Shown here one piece after another: positions 41,037 through 52,314 of a stretch of DNA of 64,000 bases. This DNA is from Prorocentrum cordatum (taxonomy: Eukaryota > Sar > Dinophyceae > Prorocentrales > Prorocentraceae), in contig CAUYUJ010014177.1 of assembly GCA_963575745.1 (NCBI GenBank), positions 1 to 64,000 of the forward strand, in the 5' to 3' direction. Below the pieces are notes generated by a model. It did no database searches. It worked only from the letters and a program-made list of their open reading frames with translations, and was not told the origin of the DNA. Made by a program: the position numbers and the translations under genes. Every line of letters begins with the position of its first letter. The stretch's first letter is position 1.

Positions 41037-42908
41037 GCCCGAGCCATCAAGCGGATGGCGATCATCGCCTTTGTCCAGGCGGCCCTTCTCTCTGGCATGG
41101 AGGCACGTGTTCCTGATGCCTCATTCTGCGAGCAGGCGGACAGGGTGTTGCTACTAGCGATGCGCAGGGGACTGGGTCTGCAGGGAACCACTAAGGGCGA
41201 AGACGGGGCTATCCGACGCTGGCCATCAAAACATGTCTGGGAGTATTGGAAGATCCTGCCGACCTCCGCTGAGCTCCGGGTGCGTCGTCTGGGTTGGCTT
41301 CAGAACTGGGCCCGCTTTCCCGAGGCCCACCGTCAGGTTCGAGCGTGCATCCTGGGGACCATGGGAAGCTTCGACACAATCGACTCCGACTGGAACCTCA
41401 CCCCGAAAGCCAACCCCTGGGCCCAGCAGGTTCTGGAGGACCTGAGTTTCGCCCATGATCACTGCGAGGATTTCTACATGCTAGTCCCCTCGGGGTACCC
41501 CTTGCTGAAGTTGCTCTACATTGACGAGTTTAGGGACTGGGCCTACCTGGACTTCACGGTCCTACGAGCGGCGGCCTACTCAAAACAGTTTGCCCCTCCT
41601 GAACACCACCCCGAGGCTCCAGAGGTCCCCGAGGCCGAGGAGGAGACGGCCCCCGAGGGCCAGTTCGTCTGCAACATGGTGCTCACCACGGGCGCCAAGT
41701 GTAACGAAAAGTTCAGCACCATGAAGGCGCTCCTCCTCCATGCGGGCCGAGCCCACCGCGTTCGGAATGAAGCTGCCCTCCTGACAGTGACTAACCAATG
41801 TTTCAGATGTTTACAGGTCCTTAGCACGAAAGAGAACGCGGAGAGACACGTCATGAGGTCGTTCAAACGAAACATCTGCTGCCGCGGGAGGAGCTCTTTC
41901 TTGGCGCAAGACGTACTGGTCCCCAGCGAACTACTGTGTCCAGTATGTAGGCATTGGGCTCAAAGTCTATTCGACCTTCAAGTACACATACGAACTCATT
42001 GCTCACTACCCCAGCCCGAAGTGAGACACCGTCGACAGCTGAATGGCTCGTGGCTCGGAGGAGAACGTGGACCTGATGGACCTCGGTGCGCTGATAGAGC
42101 TCGGCAAACGGAAGGAATCCCCTGGCGGGGAAGGAGGAGCAAGGTCCAAGGGGCGCAAGCTGGCAGAGGCAGCGGACGACGCAGAGGACACACTGAACCA
42201 GGTCGAGAATGCTCTTCGAGGAAAAGACGTTGCTGCGGCGCTCTCCCTCCTCCTAAAAGGTTTCTGCATGCACTCACAGCTGCTGCGCGACGTGGCGGCA
42301 GTGGTCTGGGTGAGCGTGATCCTCCCATCGACCTCGCCGATTATTGTGGCTTCCAGGGCCGCTGGAAAGCTCTACGCCGAGGCGGCTGGTCTAACATCGG
42401 TGAAGGACAAGCTTGGGCCACCTCATTTACACATTGCGCGCGCAGGGTTCAAGTGTCTAGTGGAAGCCGAATCGAGCACCAAGATCGGGGGGGAAGCGCT
42501 GGAAGTGGTACAGTTGTTCTACAGCAAGTTCGTACAGAAAGGACAGATGCAGGAGCTCGGATTATCGATCCGACACTATCGCTGCAAGAAGTGCTACAAC
42601 GAGGACATGACACGCCTCCAGTTTGCCATAGTGGACGGGGTCAACCTGCAAAGCGACAGCGGCGAGCCCACAACCTATTCAAAGCTGATGATCGAGAACG
42701 CGACGGTGGTGCTGCTCAGGGGCATGGGCGGAACACTCAAGCAGGGGACGGCGCCTCAGGGTCATCTCGAGAATCTCGCACAGAAGATGCTGGACAAGCA
42801 CAAGCTGGGCGGCAAGGGCAGAGGCAAGAAGTAGACGGCGTGACATGGGAGATGCGACTGGCGGCTTTGCAAGCACGTATTGCGGCAAAGGAGCTGGCAA
42901 AATCCTAG
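41037..42908 (+). pseudogene. LINE-4 ORF2 C-terminal region with zinc motifs
   Basis: This open frame carries A-A-R-A-I-K-R-M-A, E-L-R-V-R-R-L-G-W-L-Q-N-W-A-R (41,270-41,315), typical of the post-RT region of dinoflagellate LINEs, and N-P-W-A-Q-Q-V-L-E-D-L. Three candidate zinc motifs follow: V-C-N ... H-A-G-R-A-H (41,663-41,760), Q-C-F-R-C ... R-H-V (41,793-41,860) and L-C-P-V-C ... H-I-R-T-H (41,930-42,005). After 42,005 the frame stays open to 42,908 but becomes Arg/Gly-rich and overlaps the 42,043 ORF, so the real protein may end sooner or be shifted. The 5' end is missing, hence pseudogene. Confidence 0.55.
42043..42834 (+). CDS. LINE-4 downstream ORF, 263 residues, unknown function
   Basis: The ATG at 42,043 comes directly after an in-frame TGA (42,040-42,042), which fixes the start. 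The product has an acidic N-terminus (M-A-R-G-S-E-E-N-V-D-L-M-D), a Lys/Arg patch, a helical middle (A-A-A-L-S-L-L-L-K-G-F) and C-K-K-C near residue 183. It ends in a basic tail, L-G-G-K-G-R-G-K-K, before TAG. Composition is balanced and unlike a shadow frame. It overlaps the continuing zinc-motif frame by about 790 bases. No family was recognised; it may be an accessory ORF of the element or a captured gene. Confidence 0.6.
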   Translation: MARGSEENVDLMDLGALIELGKRKESPGGEGGARSKGRKLAEAADDAEDTLNQVENALRGKDVAAALSLLLKGFCMHSQLLRDVAAVVWVSVILPSTSPIIVASRAAGKLYAEAAGLTSVKDKLGPPHLHIARAGFKCLVEAESSTKIGGEALEVVQLFYSKFVQKGQMQELGLSIRHYRCKKCYNEDMTRLQFAIVDGVNLQSDSGEPTTYSKLMIENATVVLLRGMGGTLKQGTAPQGHLENLAQKMLDKHKLGGKGRGKK

Positions 42909-43045
42909 GCGCTGCCTAGGTTCAGACGTCGCCATGTTTTCGCCTGCGCCTCGAAACAAATCCTGAGTTCCCTCAGGTTCAGTCGCCATGTTTTCGCCAT
43001 GCGCCTCGAAACAAATCCTGAGTTCCCTCAGGTTCAGTCGCCACG
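42909..43045 (+). repeat. Tandem 57-bp repeat with hairpin, LINE-4 3' region
   Basis: Two near-identical copies contain GTCGCCATGTTTTCGCC, GCGCCTCGAAACAAATCC and the hairpin CCTGAGTTCCCTCAGG. A palindrome-like CCTAGGCGCTGCCTAGG precedes them (42,905-42,921). Confidence 0.85.
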
Positions 43046-44282
43046 ACGCTGGACGCAGGGGAAACTCCACACTACTTTGATTGGGATGGTTGTCTGTACT
43101 TAGATTTTCATTGATTGGCTGTTCTCGGACGCAGACCACGCCCAGCTGACCTCCACTGGCGGCCAGATCGGGAACCCAGATCGTAACCTCTTGCTCTGGT
43201 CCCTCCTCGCCGCGCTGGGCATGGTAATGGATGTGCTCTGGTTCGTTCAGCCCTTCGTCATCTAACTTTGAGGCCCCGCCCGCCACGCTCGACAAGGCGG
43301 GAGTGTTCGCTTTGCTGTCTACAGTCGGTCTTTCCTCTTGCGGATCCGAACCCGACGAAGGGCCCACTCCGACGCTTGCCAATCGGATGCCTTCGGGGCC
43401 CGGGTGTCAGGTAGTGGAGAGGGCCCTCTCGCCTGGGTTGTCGATCTGACCTTCATATAGATATTCATCTTTTTTGTTCAGGGCTGGGTGGATGCCTCGG
43501 GAGCCTGCCTGGCACACATAGTGCCGCGAGGCTTCGGCCCCCTCGGGGCCAGAGGGGTGTCCCCCCCAGCCCGCGCGTGACACTGAATATTGCGCACAGC
43601 CCCGATACACACGTGTCGAGTGCTGCACGGCGCGCGTAACCCATGACCTCGCATAGTAGATATGCGATCGTTTGAGGTTGTAGTTCTGCACGCGTATCAC
43701 ACAATGTGTAGAGCTGCGTCACCCCAGCACACGCGCAAGGCCGAGTCCTATCCTATCCTATCCTCCCTGAAAGCGGTGACGTTTGCACGGCCAGCCACTT
43801 CCGACCTCTGCCGAGACGGAGTTTCGCAGCGATTCGTGCCTCTGTCCGCGTTCGTTGCCAGTGGGTGGCAGCGACTCTTCAATGGGTTAAAGCCCTCTTG
43901 AGGAGGAGCGGATTCGATGTGCAATCTGAGCGGGGGATGTTGTTGATGGGTGTTTGCGGTGAAATAAAAGAAGAGCGTGATTCCTGAGTGATGGGGGCAC
44001 GCCGCCGCAATAAGAAAAGGGACTTGCCACGCGAGAGCGCCGTCCCAGGATAATGTATGAAGGAGTCGTGTGCGGTGTGCGAGAGCGCGATTGTGAAACG
44101 AATGGTGAGGAGGTAGAAGGCGAGAGCCGTTGTTGTTGTAGTTCGGGGCCCAACAACGCATTTTGAGGCCTGATCTACTTCCTGGTTAAATCACAAGTTG
44201 TGAGCCCAGGGGGAGCACTTTGTTTGAAAAACACCACGGGCACCGAAGGGGGATCAACAATATTAGTTTGGTAGAAAGGAGA
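43046..44282. other. Interval without recognised gene
   Basis: Holds a short (TCCTA)4 run at 43,746-43,767. Frames are short and show no domain. Confidence 0.6.
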
Positions 44283-44930
44283 GTTCAACAACAGCAACAA
44301 TAACAGCAGCAACAACAGCACATCAACACCAACAGCAGCACCAACAACCTCAACACCAACAACAGCAACAACACCAACAGCAACAACAACACCAACACCA
44401 ACGCCAACAACAACAGCGACACAGCTAACAACCACAACCACAACAGCAGCAACAACGACAACGACAACAGCAACAACAACCTCGTCATCATCATCAGCAA
44501 CAACACTACCAACAGCAACCACAGCAGGAACAACAGCATCAGCAACAACAGCAACAACAACACCAACGCCAACAACCACAACCACAACCACAACACCACC
44601 AACAACAGCAGCAACAGCATCAACAACAACCGCAACAACACCAACAACAATAATAACAACAACACCAACGACGACGACCACAACAACAGCAACAACAGCA
44701 GCACCAACGCCAATAACAACAACAGCCACACCAACAGCGACGACTACAATAGCAACAACAGCAACAACAACAACAACACCAACACCAACACCAACGCCGA
44801 CAACAATACCAATAACAATAACAGCAGCAGCAACAACCACATCACCAACAACACCAAAAACACCACCACCACCAACAACAACCACACCACCACCAACAAC
44901 GACAATAGCAATAACAACACTCCGCACCAC
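44283..44930. repeat. (CAACAG/CAACAC)n tract, 650 bp
   Basis: AAC-based trinucleotide array with CAG, CAC and CCA variants; the minus strand reads as Val/Leu/Cys/Trp runs in open frames. Confidence 0.95.
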
Positions 44931-45144
44931 GCGCCCAGGGAGAGTGAATATCCGTTCGGCCACCTTGCTCTGAGGAGTCCGGAAGGCAGGATCCCAGTGG
45001 GCTTCGTTTCCTACTGGAGGGGGGCGATGCGTGTGGGGGGGGGGGGGGCCGGCCGATGGCAGCAAACGGGCCCCGAAGGAGACCTACAGGGGCCCACAAG
45101 GTGCACGAAAGGTCCCCTGAAGGGGCACATCTACCCCTGCTACT

Positions 45145-45475
45145 GCTCCCTCCTCCTGCTTCCTCCTTCTCCTCCCTCCTCCTCCTCCTTCCTACTCCCT
45201 CCTCCCTTCTCCTCCTCCTCCTCCTCCTCCTCCTCCTCCTCCTCCTTCTCCCTCCTCCCTCCTCCTCCCTCCTACTCCCTCCTCCCTCCTCCTCCTCCTC
45301 TCCTCCTCTCCTCCTCCTCCTCCTCCTCCTCCTCATCCTCCTCCTCCCCCTCCTCCCCCTCCTCCTCCTCCTCCTCCTCCTCCTCCTCCTCCCCATACTT
45401 CCTCCTCTTCCTGCTCCCTCCTCCCTCTTTCTCTTCCTTCCTACCCCTCCTCCCTCTCCCTCCTCCTGCGGCGAC
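45145..45475. repeat. (CCT)n tract
   Basis: Imperfect CCT repeats with CTTCCT and CTACTCC variants. Confidence 0.95.
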
Positions 45476-45476
45476 C

Positions 45477-45640
45477 GCTGGTTTCGCCGACGGATTGTTT
45501 CGCCCGGCTGGTTTCGCCATAGTTTCGCCCGGCTGCTTTCGCCGCCCAGCGAAACCAGCTCCGTCGGCGAAACCAGCTCCGTCGGCGAAACCAGCTGCCG
45601 TCGGCGAAACCAGCTGCCGTCGGCGAAACTGCCTGACCCG
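45477..45640. repeat. Fold-back minisatellite (GCTGGTTTCGCC / GGCGAAACCAGC)
   Basis: GCTGGTTTCGCC or a close variant occurs three times (45,477-45,543). Its exact reverse complement then recurs in four to five 19-20 bp units with CTCCGTC or TGCCGTC spacers (45,549-45,635). Confidence 0.9.
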
Positions 45641-46035
45641 ACCCGCCCGCTTGGGTCCGACCGCCCGACCCGACCCGCCGCTAGGGTTCGCGCGTGTTCG
45701 GTCGAGCGCGCCCCACACTTTCATGTCGCGCCCGCCCGACCCGACCCGCCCGTTAGGGTCCGCCCGCTAGAGTCCGCCCGCCCAACCCGCCCGACCCGTT
45801 CGTTTGGGTTCGCGCGTGCTCGGTCGAGCGCGCCCCATACTTTAATGTCCGCCCCGCCCGGCCCGACCCGCCCGTTATGGTCCGCCCGACCCGAACCGAC
45901 CCGCCCGCTAGAGTCCGCCCGCCCAACCCGACCCGCCCGTTCGGGTTCGCGCGTGCTCGGTCGAGCGCACCCCACACTTGAATGTCCCGCCCGCCCAGCC
46001 CGACCCGTCCGTGAGGGTTCGCCCGCCCGAGGTGG
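45641..46035 (+). repeat. 122-137 bp tandem repeat with CCCGACCCGCCCG spacers
   Basis: Three units carry GGTTCGCGCGTGCTCGGTCG then AGCGCGCCCCACACTTT (GGTTCG starts 45,685, 45,807 and 45,944). They are joined by variable numbers of CCCGACCCGCCCG blocks, which explain the unequal spacing. Confidence 0.85.
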
Positions 46036-46499
46036 GGTCATTAGCCGCTAATGTCAAACAAAAATCCCTCCTCCCTCCTTCTCTTCCACCGCTCTCCTCC
46101 TCATGCTCCCTCCTCGTCCGCTCTCCTCCTCCCCCTCGTCCGTCCTAGTGGCGGGTCTCCAGGCAATTTTCACGCAGAGCGTCTCCCGTCCCCATCCGCT
46201 GTGATCCGAGCGTTTTCCTTTGCTCGTCTCGTCCTGTCCCTTTCATGTCGGTCCTCCAGCCATTGCCAGCAGAGGTTAGTTGTTGACTCCCTGGGAGGCG
46301 CTGTGAGCCAGAGTGCCAAAGGCGTTTCGATAGCTCGACATCCAGAATATATGAATATGCATGTATGTATTCCTCTTCCTATATTTTTATAAGCCCGGGC
46401 GGGGGGGGCCCCCCTCCCCAAAAACCAGACTCCCGGGATCTGGGGCTTTGGGACCATCCGGACGGGCCTCGAAGCGGCCCCCCGGGCCTCGCAGGGCGT
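46036..46499. other. Interval without recognised gene
   Basis: Short CCT runs, then unique-looking sequence with an AT-rich patch at 46,340-46,390 and a C/G-run patch at 46,395-46,420. Confidence 0.6.
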
Positions 46500-47060
46500 T
46501 TTGCCAAGCCTTCCCAGCACACCTAGGGCGTTCAGGGGAGTCATCGGAGACGTCTCAGACACCCCCAAGACAGCACAAGAGCGCTCCAAGAGTGACCGAC
46601 GTGATCTCAAGATGGCCCAAGAGGCCTCCAGGACGGCCCCAAAGAGGCCTCCAAGAGCACTTCCAAGAAGGCCCCAAGAGGCAACAATCATAGATTTTCT
46701 GTTGGCTTTTGGTGAATCTTGGGGTTCTCCTCTTTTCGGCTTCCCGACGCTCCAAGCCGGCGGTCTTCTGGGCGTCCGAAGCCGCCTGGGAGGCTCCAAA
46801 ATCGCCCCACAACCATCCGAAAGGGCTTCCAGGCAGTCCAAGAGAGCCCCAAAACGGCACAACAAACACGGGTCCAAGATGGCCCTCAGAGAGCCCCATG
46901 GCGGCCCAAGATGGCCCCAAGACACCCTCCGAAGTATTCCAAATCGTGACCCGGTCCTTCAGGGAGACCGCAGTTGGAGGCAGGGTGGCCGAGGAAGCCC
47001 CCAGAGGCCCCCAGAATACGACCATGAGGCCTCCAGAATGCCTTAATAAAGTCTGAAACA
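46500..47060 (-). repeat. Degenerate GGCCCCAAGAGGCCTCCAAG-type repeat
   Basis: Variants of GGCCCCAAGA and AGGCCTCCA recur every 15-40 bp. The family is the complement of that at 37,540-37,990, so the two blocks are inverted relative to each other. Confidence 0.6.
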
Positions 47061-47319
47061 TCTTTTGTGAGGCCCCCGGAGGCTCTCCCAGGAGGAGCTT
47101 GCGCAAACAAGAGCTGAGGAGGATGGGGAGAATGCGCAGGGTATGGCGAACATGAGGAAAAAGGAGCATGGAGGAAGGAAAACGAATAACATGATCATAG
47201 CGGCGATGTCGGAAAAGGCATCAAGGAGTTATCGCTAAATTGTCGGTTTGACCTTCCTGCTGTTCCGCCTGCATACCAAATTTCAAGGACCAAGGTGCAT
47301 GGCGCGAAGCGCCACTGCA

Positions 47320-47990
47320 GTCTTGTATGTAGATGTATATGTATATGTATACATTATATATAAAATCGTATACTATAACATGGTATAAGTTAATATGATA
47401 TAATCTGATATATCATAACATACTATAATATACTAGAGCATAGGCTAATATGATAGAAACAATATATTATAACATATTCGAATACAATACATTATAATGT
47501 ATATAATATGACATCGTATAGTATAATTTAATATGGTATGGCATAATAATATGTATTGTAATACAGTACAATCCAGTATAAGCCAATCTAATATAATATA
47601 GTATGATGTAATATCGTATGCTATAATATAAAACCATATAATACACTAGCATAGGGTACAATATAATACAATATAGTATAGTATGGTTTAATATGATATA
47701 CTACAATATAGCACAATATAATATAGTATACGTTGATATAATACAACATAGCATGATCTACTTTAATATAATATAAAATAATATAATATAATATAATACA
47801 ATCCCAGACAACATAATATAATATAGTATCACAAACTGTAATACAACATAGTATATTATATTATATTGTAGTACCGTATAGTCTAATATAATATCATAGA
47901 ATGTCATATAGCCTATGTATATATATATATATATATATGTATTGAGTGCGTATATATATATATATATTATATAATATACATATCAGCTCT
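47320..47990. repeat. AT-rich island (ATAATAT/TATAA repeats)
   Basis: About 670 bp composed almost only of A and T in irregular TATAA, AATAT and ATAGTAT units, ending with (TA)n runs at 47,917-47,940 and 47,950-47,967. The surroundings are far richer in GC. Confidence 0.9.
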
Positions 47991-48164
47991 GTTCGTGAGC
48001 CGACGGGGGCCTCAGCAGGCCTTAGTGGGCGAGATTGATATCTGAGGCGTGATCCTCATACATCTGAGTGGACACCAGCAACGCCTGAAACGTCTCAGTA
48101 GAAGCAGCAGGTGTTCCACTGGATACTCTCCAGCTGCGCAGGCATCGCTCACTCGCTCGCTCGC

Positions 48165-48672
48165 TCCTCCACCCTCCTCCTCCTCCCTCCTCCTCCCCTC
48201 CCTCCTCCTCCTCCTCCTCCTCTTCCTCCTCCTCTCTCCTCCCTCCTCCTCCCTCCTCCTCCTCCTCCTCCTCCTCCTCCTCCTCCTCCTCCTCCTCCTC
48301 CTCCTCCTCCTCCTTCCTTCCATGTCCTTATAGAGAATTCCATAGAACTCCTCCCTGTTGCACCCCGAGGCCCGTCGGAAGGGCGGGCTGGGCGTTTCGC
48401 CCGAGATTTCCTCACCTTGGCTCTCAAAATGTGGCTCTCGCTTCAGCGCCGCACACCTTCGTATACAGACTTTGCAGGAGCTTCACGGATGGAGGACGGA
48501 TCGTTTCTGAATCTGGCTCTCGCCTCAGCGCCGCGTGCGTTCGTTTTAAGACTTTGCAGGAGTTTGATGGGGGCGGGTCTTTTTCAACATGTTGCTCTCG
48601 CCCCAGCACCGCGAACATTCGCCGCAAGACATCGCAAGAATTTCACGGATTGAGGGCGTGCCGTTTAAAAGA
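48165..48672 (-). repeat. Module M4: inverted, truncated near-copy of M3
   Basis: On the plus strand: (CCT)n 48,165-48,312, inverted segment R 48,316-48,415, then about four inverted 83-bp units to 48,672. It matches M3 39,386-39,745 at high identity, including unit-specific variants (for example ACGAAGGTGTGCGGCGCTGA). Segment L is absent; the break meets a short CCT run and (ATC)n. Confidence 0.85.
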
Positions 48673-48679
48673 TGTGCCG

Positions 48680-48764
48680 CCCTTCTCCTCCTCCTTCATC
48701 ATCATCATCATATCATCATCATCATCATCAACAACAGCATCAACAGTATCACCATCATCATCAT

Positions 48765-48818
<54 letters not shown>

Positions 48819-48831
48819 GTCATCGTCATCG

Positions 48832-48892
<61 letters not shown>

Positions 48893-49078
48893 TCTCATCA
48901 TCATCGCCATCATCATCATCGCCTAACCTTCCTTCTACGCTTGTGTCCTCATCTCACCTCCTCCGCCTCCTCCCCCTCCTCGTCCTCCTCCTCCTCCTCC
49001 TCCGCGTCCTCCTCCGCCTCCTCCCCCTCCTCCTCCTCCTCCTCCTCCTTCTCCTCCTCCTCCTCCTCCTCCTCCTCC

Positions 49079-49112
<34 letters not shown>
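48680..49112. repeat. (ATC)n, (CCT)n and (GA)n tracts
   Basis: ATC/CAT array 48,695-48,930, CCT/CCG array 48,955-49,080, (GA)n 49,082-49,110. Confidence 0.95.
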
Positions 49113-49114
<2 letters not shown>

Positions 49115-49485
49115 GAGAGAACATGATAGAGTAGGATTTAGGCCCCCCAGCAGAAGTTTGGAAAGCTTGGGCTTCCTCGTCGTCTCTTCCCCCCTCGCTT
49201 GGGAGTCCTGCTCGCCCAGCGCGTCCCCTTTTCCCGGGGCTCGTGGAAGGGCAGACAGTTGCTCACCCCGCACTGACCCGCAGGGACTCGTACTCACAAG
49301 GTAGCGAGCCTCTCTCACGGGGCGACCTCGGAGCTCACCCCTTGAAGCTTCGAGGCGTGCCCCCCTGCCATCCCTAGTGAGAATCCAGGGCTGCTACACA
49401 ACCAAGTCGCAGGGGAATTTGGAGACGCGCGCAAGGCACCAGTCTAGGTGTGTTGAGGTTGACCCCCTTTTGCGGATAGCCTGTG
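49113..49485. other. Interval without recognised gene
   Basis: Unique-looking sequence between microsatellites; no domain or RNA seen. Confidence 0.6.
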
Positions 49486-50285
49486 TCCTGTCCTCCTCCT
49501 CCTCCTCCTCCTCTTCCTCTCCTCCTCCTGCTCCTCCCCCCTCCTCCTCCTCCTCCTCCTCCTCCTCCTCCTCCTCCTCCTCCTCCTCCTCCTCCTCCTC
49601 CTCCTCCCTCCTCCTCCTCCTCCCTCCCCCCTCCTCCTCCTCCTCCTCCTCCTCCGCGTCCTCCCTCCTCCCCTCCTCCTACTCCTCCTCCTCCTCCTCC
49701 TCCTTCTCCTCCTCCTCCTCTCCTCCTCCTCCTCCTCTCCTCTCTCCTCCCTCCCTCCTCGTCCTCCTACTTCTCCTACTCCTACTCCTCCTCCCTCCTC
49801 CTCCTCCTCCTCCTCCTCCTCCTCCTCCTCCTCCTTCCTCCTCCTCCTCCCCTCCCCTCTTCTTCTCCTCCTCCTCCTCCTCCTCCTCCTCTCCTCCTCC
49901 TCCTCCTCCTCCTCCTCCTCCTCCTGCCCAAACCTCCTCCCTCCTGCCACCCCCTCCCCGCCTCCTTCCTATCCTAATGCTCTTCTTCTCCTCCTCCTGC
50001 TGCTCCTCCTCCTCCCCCCTCCCGCCCTCCCTCCCTCCCTCTTCCTCCCCCCTCCTCCCCATCCCCCTCCCCGTCATCGTCATCATCAGCAGCATCATCA
50101 TCAGCAGCAGCATCAAGGTCATCATGATGGTCATCAGCATCGTCGTCATGATCGTCATCAGCATCATCCTTATCATTCTCATCATCGTCACCAGGACCAC
50201 CAGTATCATCATCAACAACAGCACAGCAGCATCATCACCATCACCATTACCATAATCACCATCCTCTGTATCAGCATCACTCCAT
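49486..50285. repeat. (CCT)n then (ATC/CAG)n tract, 800 bp
   Basis: CCT repeats 49,490-50,065 followed by ATC/CAT/CAGCAT repeats to about 50,280. Confidence 0.95.
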
Positions 50286-50399
50286 CCTCCTCCTCCTCCC
50301 GCCTTCCCTTCCTCCTCCATCCCATCCCTTCCCTCCTGGGGAGGGGCGACAGCGCCGTCCGAGACAGGGGCCCTCGCCCGCGAGCCAGGCCCCGGCGGT

Positions 50400-50575
50400 T
50401 GCCTCCTCGAGCTCCGCCGCTGCCGCAGCACCCAGGCGTGGCAGCTGCTGGTCAACGGCATGATCGTGGAGGATCGGGCCGCCTTTGGCGCAGTGGTCCT
50501 GCCCCGTGGTGCTGTCGCGGGCGGCCCCTCGGTCGTGAAGTTCGCTCTCGGCTGCAAGGGTGTACGTCTCTGGCA
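50400..50575 (+). CDS. Possible exon-like segment, unidentified
   Basis: One plus-strand frame has balanced, protein-like content: A-W-Q-L-L-V-N-G-M-I-V-E-D-R-A-A-F-G-A-V, then V-V-K-F-A-L-G-C-K. It lies between a CCT/ATC array and a GGA array. No family was recognised and shadow frames are also open, so support is weak. Confidence 0.2.
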
Positions 50576-50819
50576 GGTGTCCTTGCTGGCGGCGAAGGGC
50601 TGGAAGGAAGGGAGTGAGGGAGGAATGGAGGGACCCCTCGCCGAAGGCGGTGGTGTCACTGGCGCGCGCGTGCGATCGGATCGACCATTCCGGCCGCCCC
50701 AGGGGTCCCGTTCGCGGGTGCTGGTCCTGCCTGGGAGCCCTTGGGGCCGCGGTGGAGGAGAGAGGGAGGGGAGGGATCCGAAGCTGGTTGGGGCTGCCTT
50801 TGAGCGGATCTCGGACCGA

Positions 50820-51420
<601 letters not shown>

Positions 51421-52314
51421 GAGGAATACATGGAGTAAGAGGGGGATCGGGCAACGGGGAGGGGAAAACCATCATAATCCAGAGCTTACACCACTAAACT
51501 TCGGAGCTTGGTGATTTAAGCCTTCCTGTTGCACAGGGCTCCAGAAGTGCGGAACACTGAAGTCTAGGGTTTGGTGCTTTCGGCCCTTGGGAGGTTGCGT
51601 AAGACGCCTTTTACGGGGCCCTTTGAGACGCCCTGCAGGGGCTTCGTAAGCAGCCTCTGAGAGACCTTATGATGGCTCGAAGCGCCTCTGACTACGCAGC
51701 AAGGCACATCAAAGAAGACATCGGCCTTCCAGCAGGTGCCCCACAGAAGTTTCTTATCCACCCACGGCCCCAGGGACCCGCAGAAGCTCCGTGGCACCTG
51801 GGGACCATCGAAGATCGACGAAAAATGCGCTCCAAAAGCTAGCACCCCGCATTTGCGGAGGAGAGTGCGGGGGCGGCGGCAGGGGCGAAAGTATTCCCCT
51901 ATCCATTGCCCCCAAGTGTTGCTCCCATGTACTGCCCCAGTGCGTTTGGACGGCCGGTAATGTCAGCTTTGCCAACCTTGCAGCGCGCAGCCTTTTGAAC
52001 CTAGCGTGAGACGTTCCTTCGCCGTCAGCCCCGACCTTGGGCGAGACACGCGCGGCGCTGCAGACATTCCGCAAAACCGACTTCACCACAAGTGTGCGGG
52101 AGGCGCGCTAATCGCAAATAATTGGGTACGCAATTGCTAGACGTGCAACAAAACGCAACATTTGTTGCATCGCTGCGCGACGAAAGCGTAAAACTGTGCG
52201 CCGGCCGAAAGCATTACAGGACAGCAACACCGTGACACATGATGCAGCCAACTCTGACCACCGTCGGGGGACGCGGCGGGTTCGGTCCCGATTGCTTGGT
52301 AGTTACTCAAACAT
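51421..52314. other. Interval without recognised gene
   Basis: No domain seen. Near 51,895-51,950 a few ATG-TACTGCCCC-like units resemble the 13-bp minisatellite downstream. Confidence 0.6.

Larger units (their letters stand above)
41029..43045 (+). mobile_element. LINE-4: 5'-truncated tail with extra ORF
   Basis: It starts directly after a CCT run, with the region that follows RT in other elements. Three Cys/His motifs, a separate downstream ORF (42,043-42,834) and a 3' region with two tandem copies of a hairpin-bearing 57-bp unit follow. No RT, endonuclease or RNase H is present. Confidence 0.6.

Noticed and set aside
17175-48672. 83-bp arrays as CRISPR-like repeats
   Set aside because: The units are contiguous and diverge along their whole length; there are no unique spacers between constant short repeats, and the host is eukaryotic.
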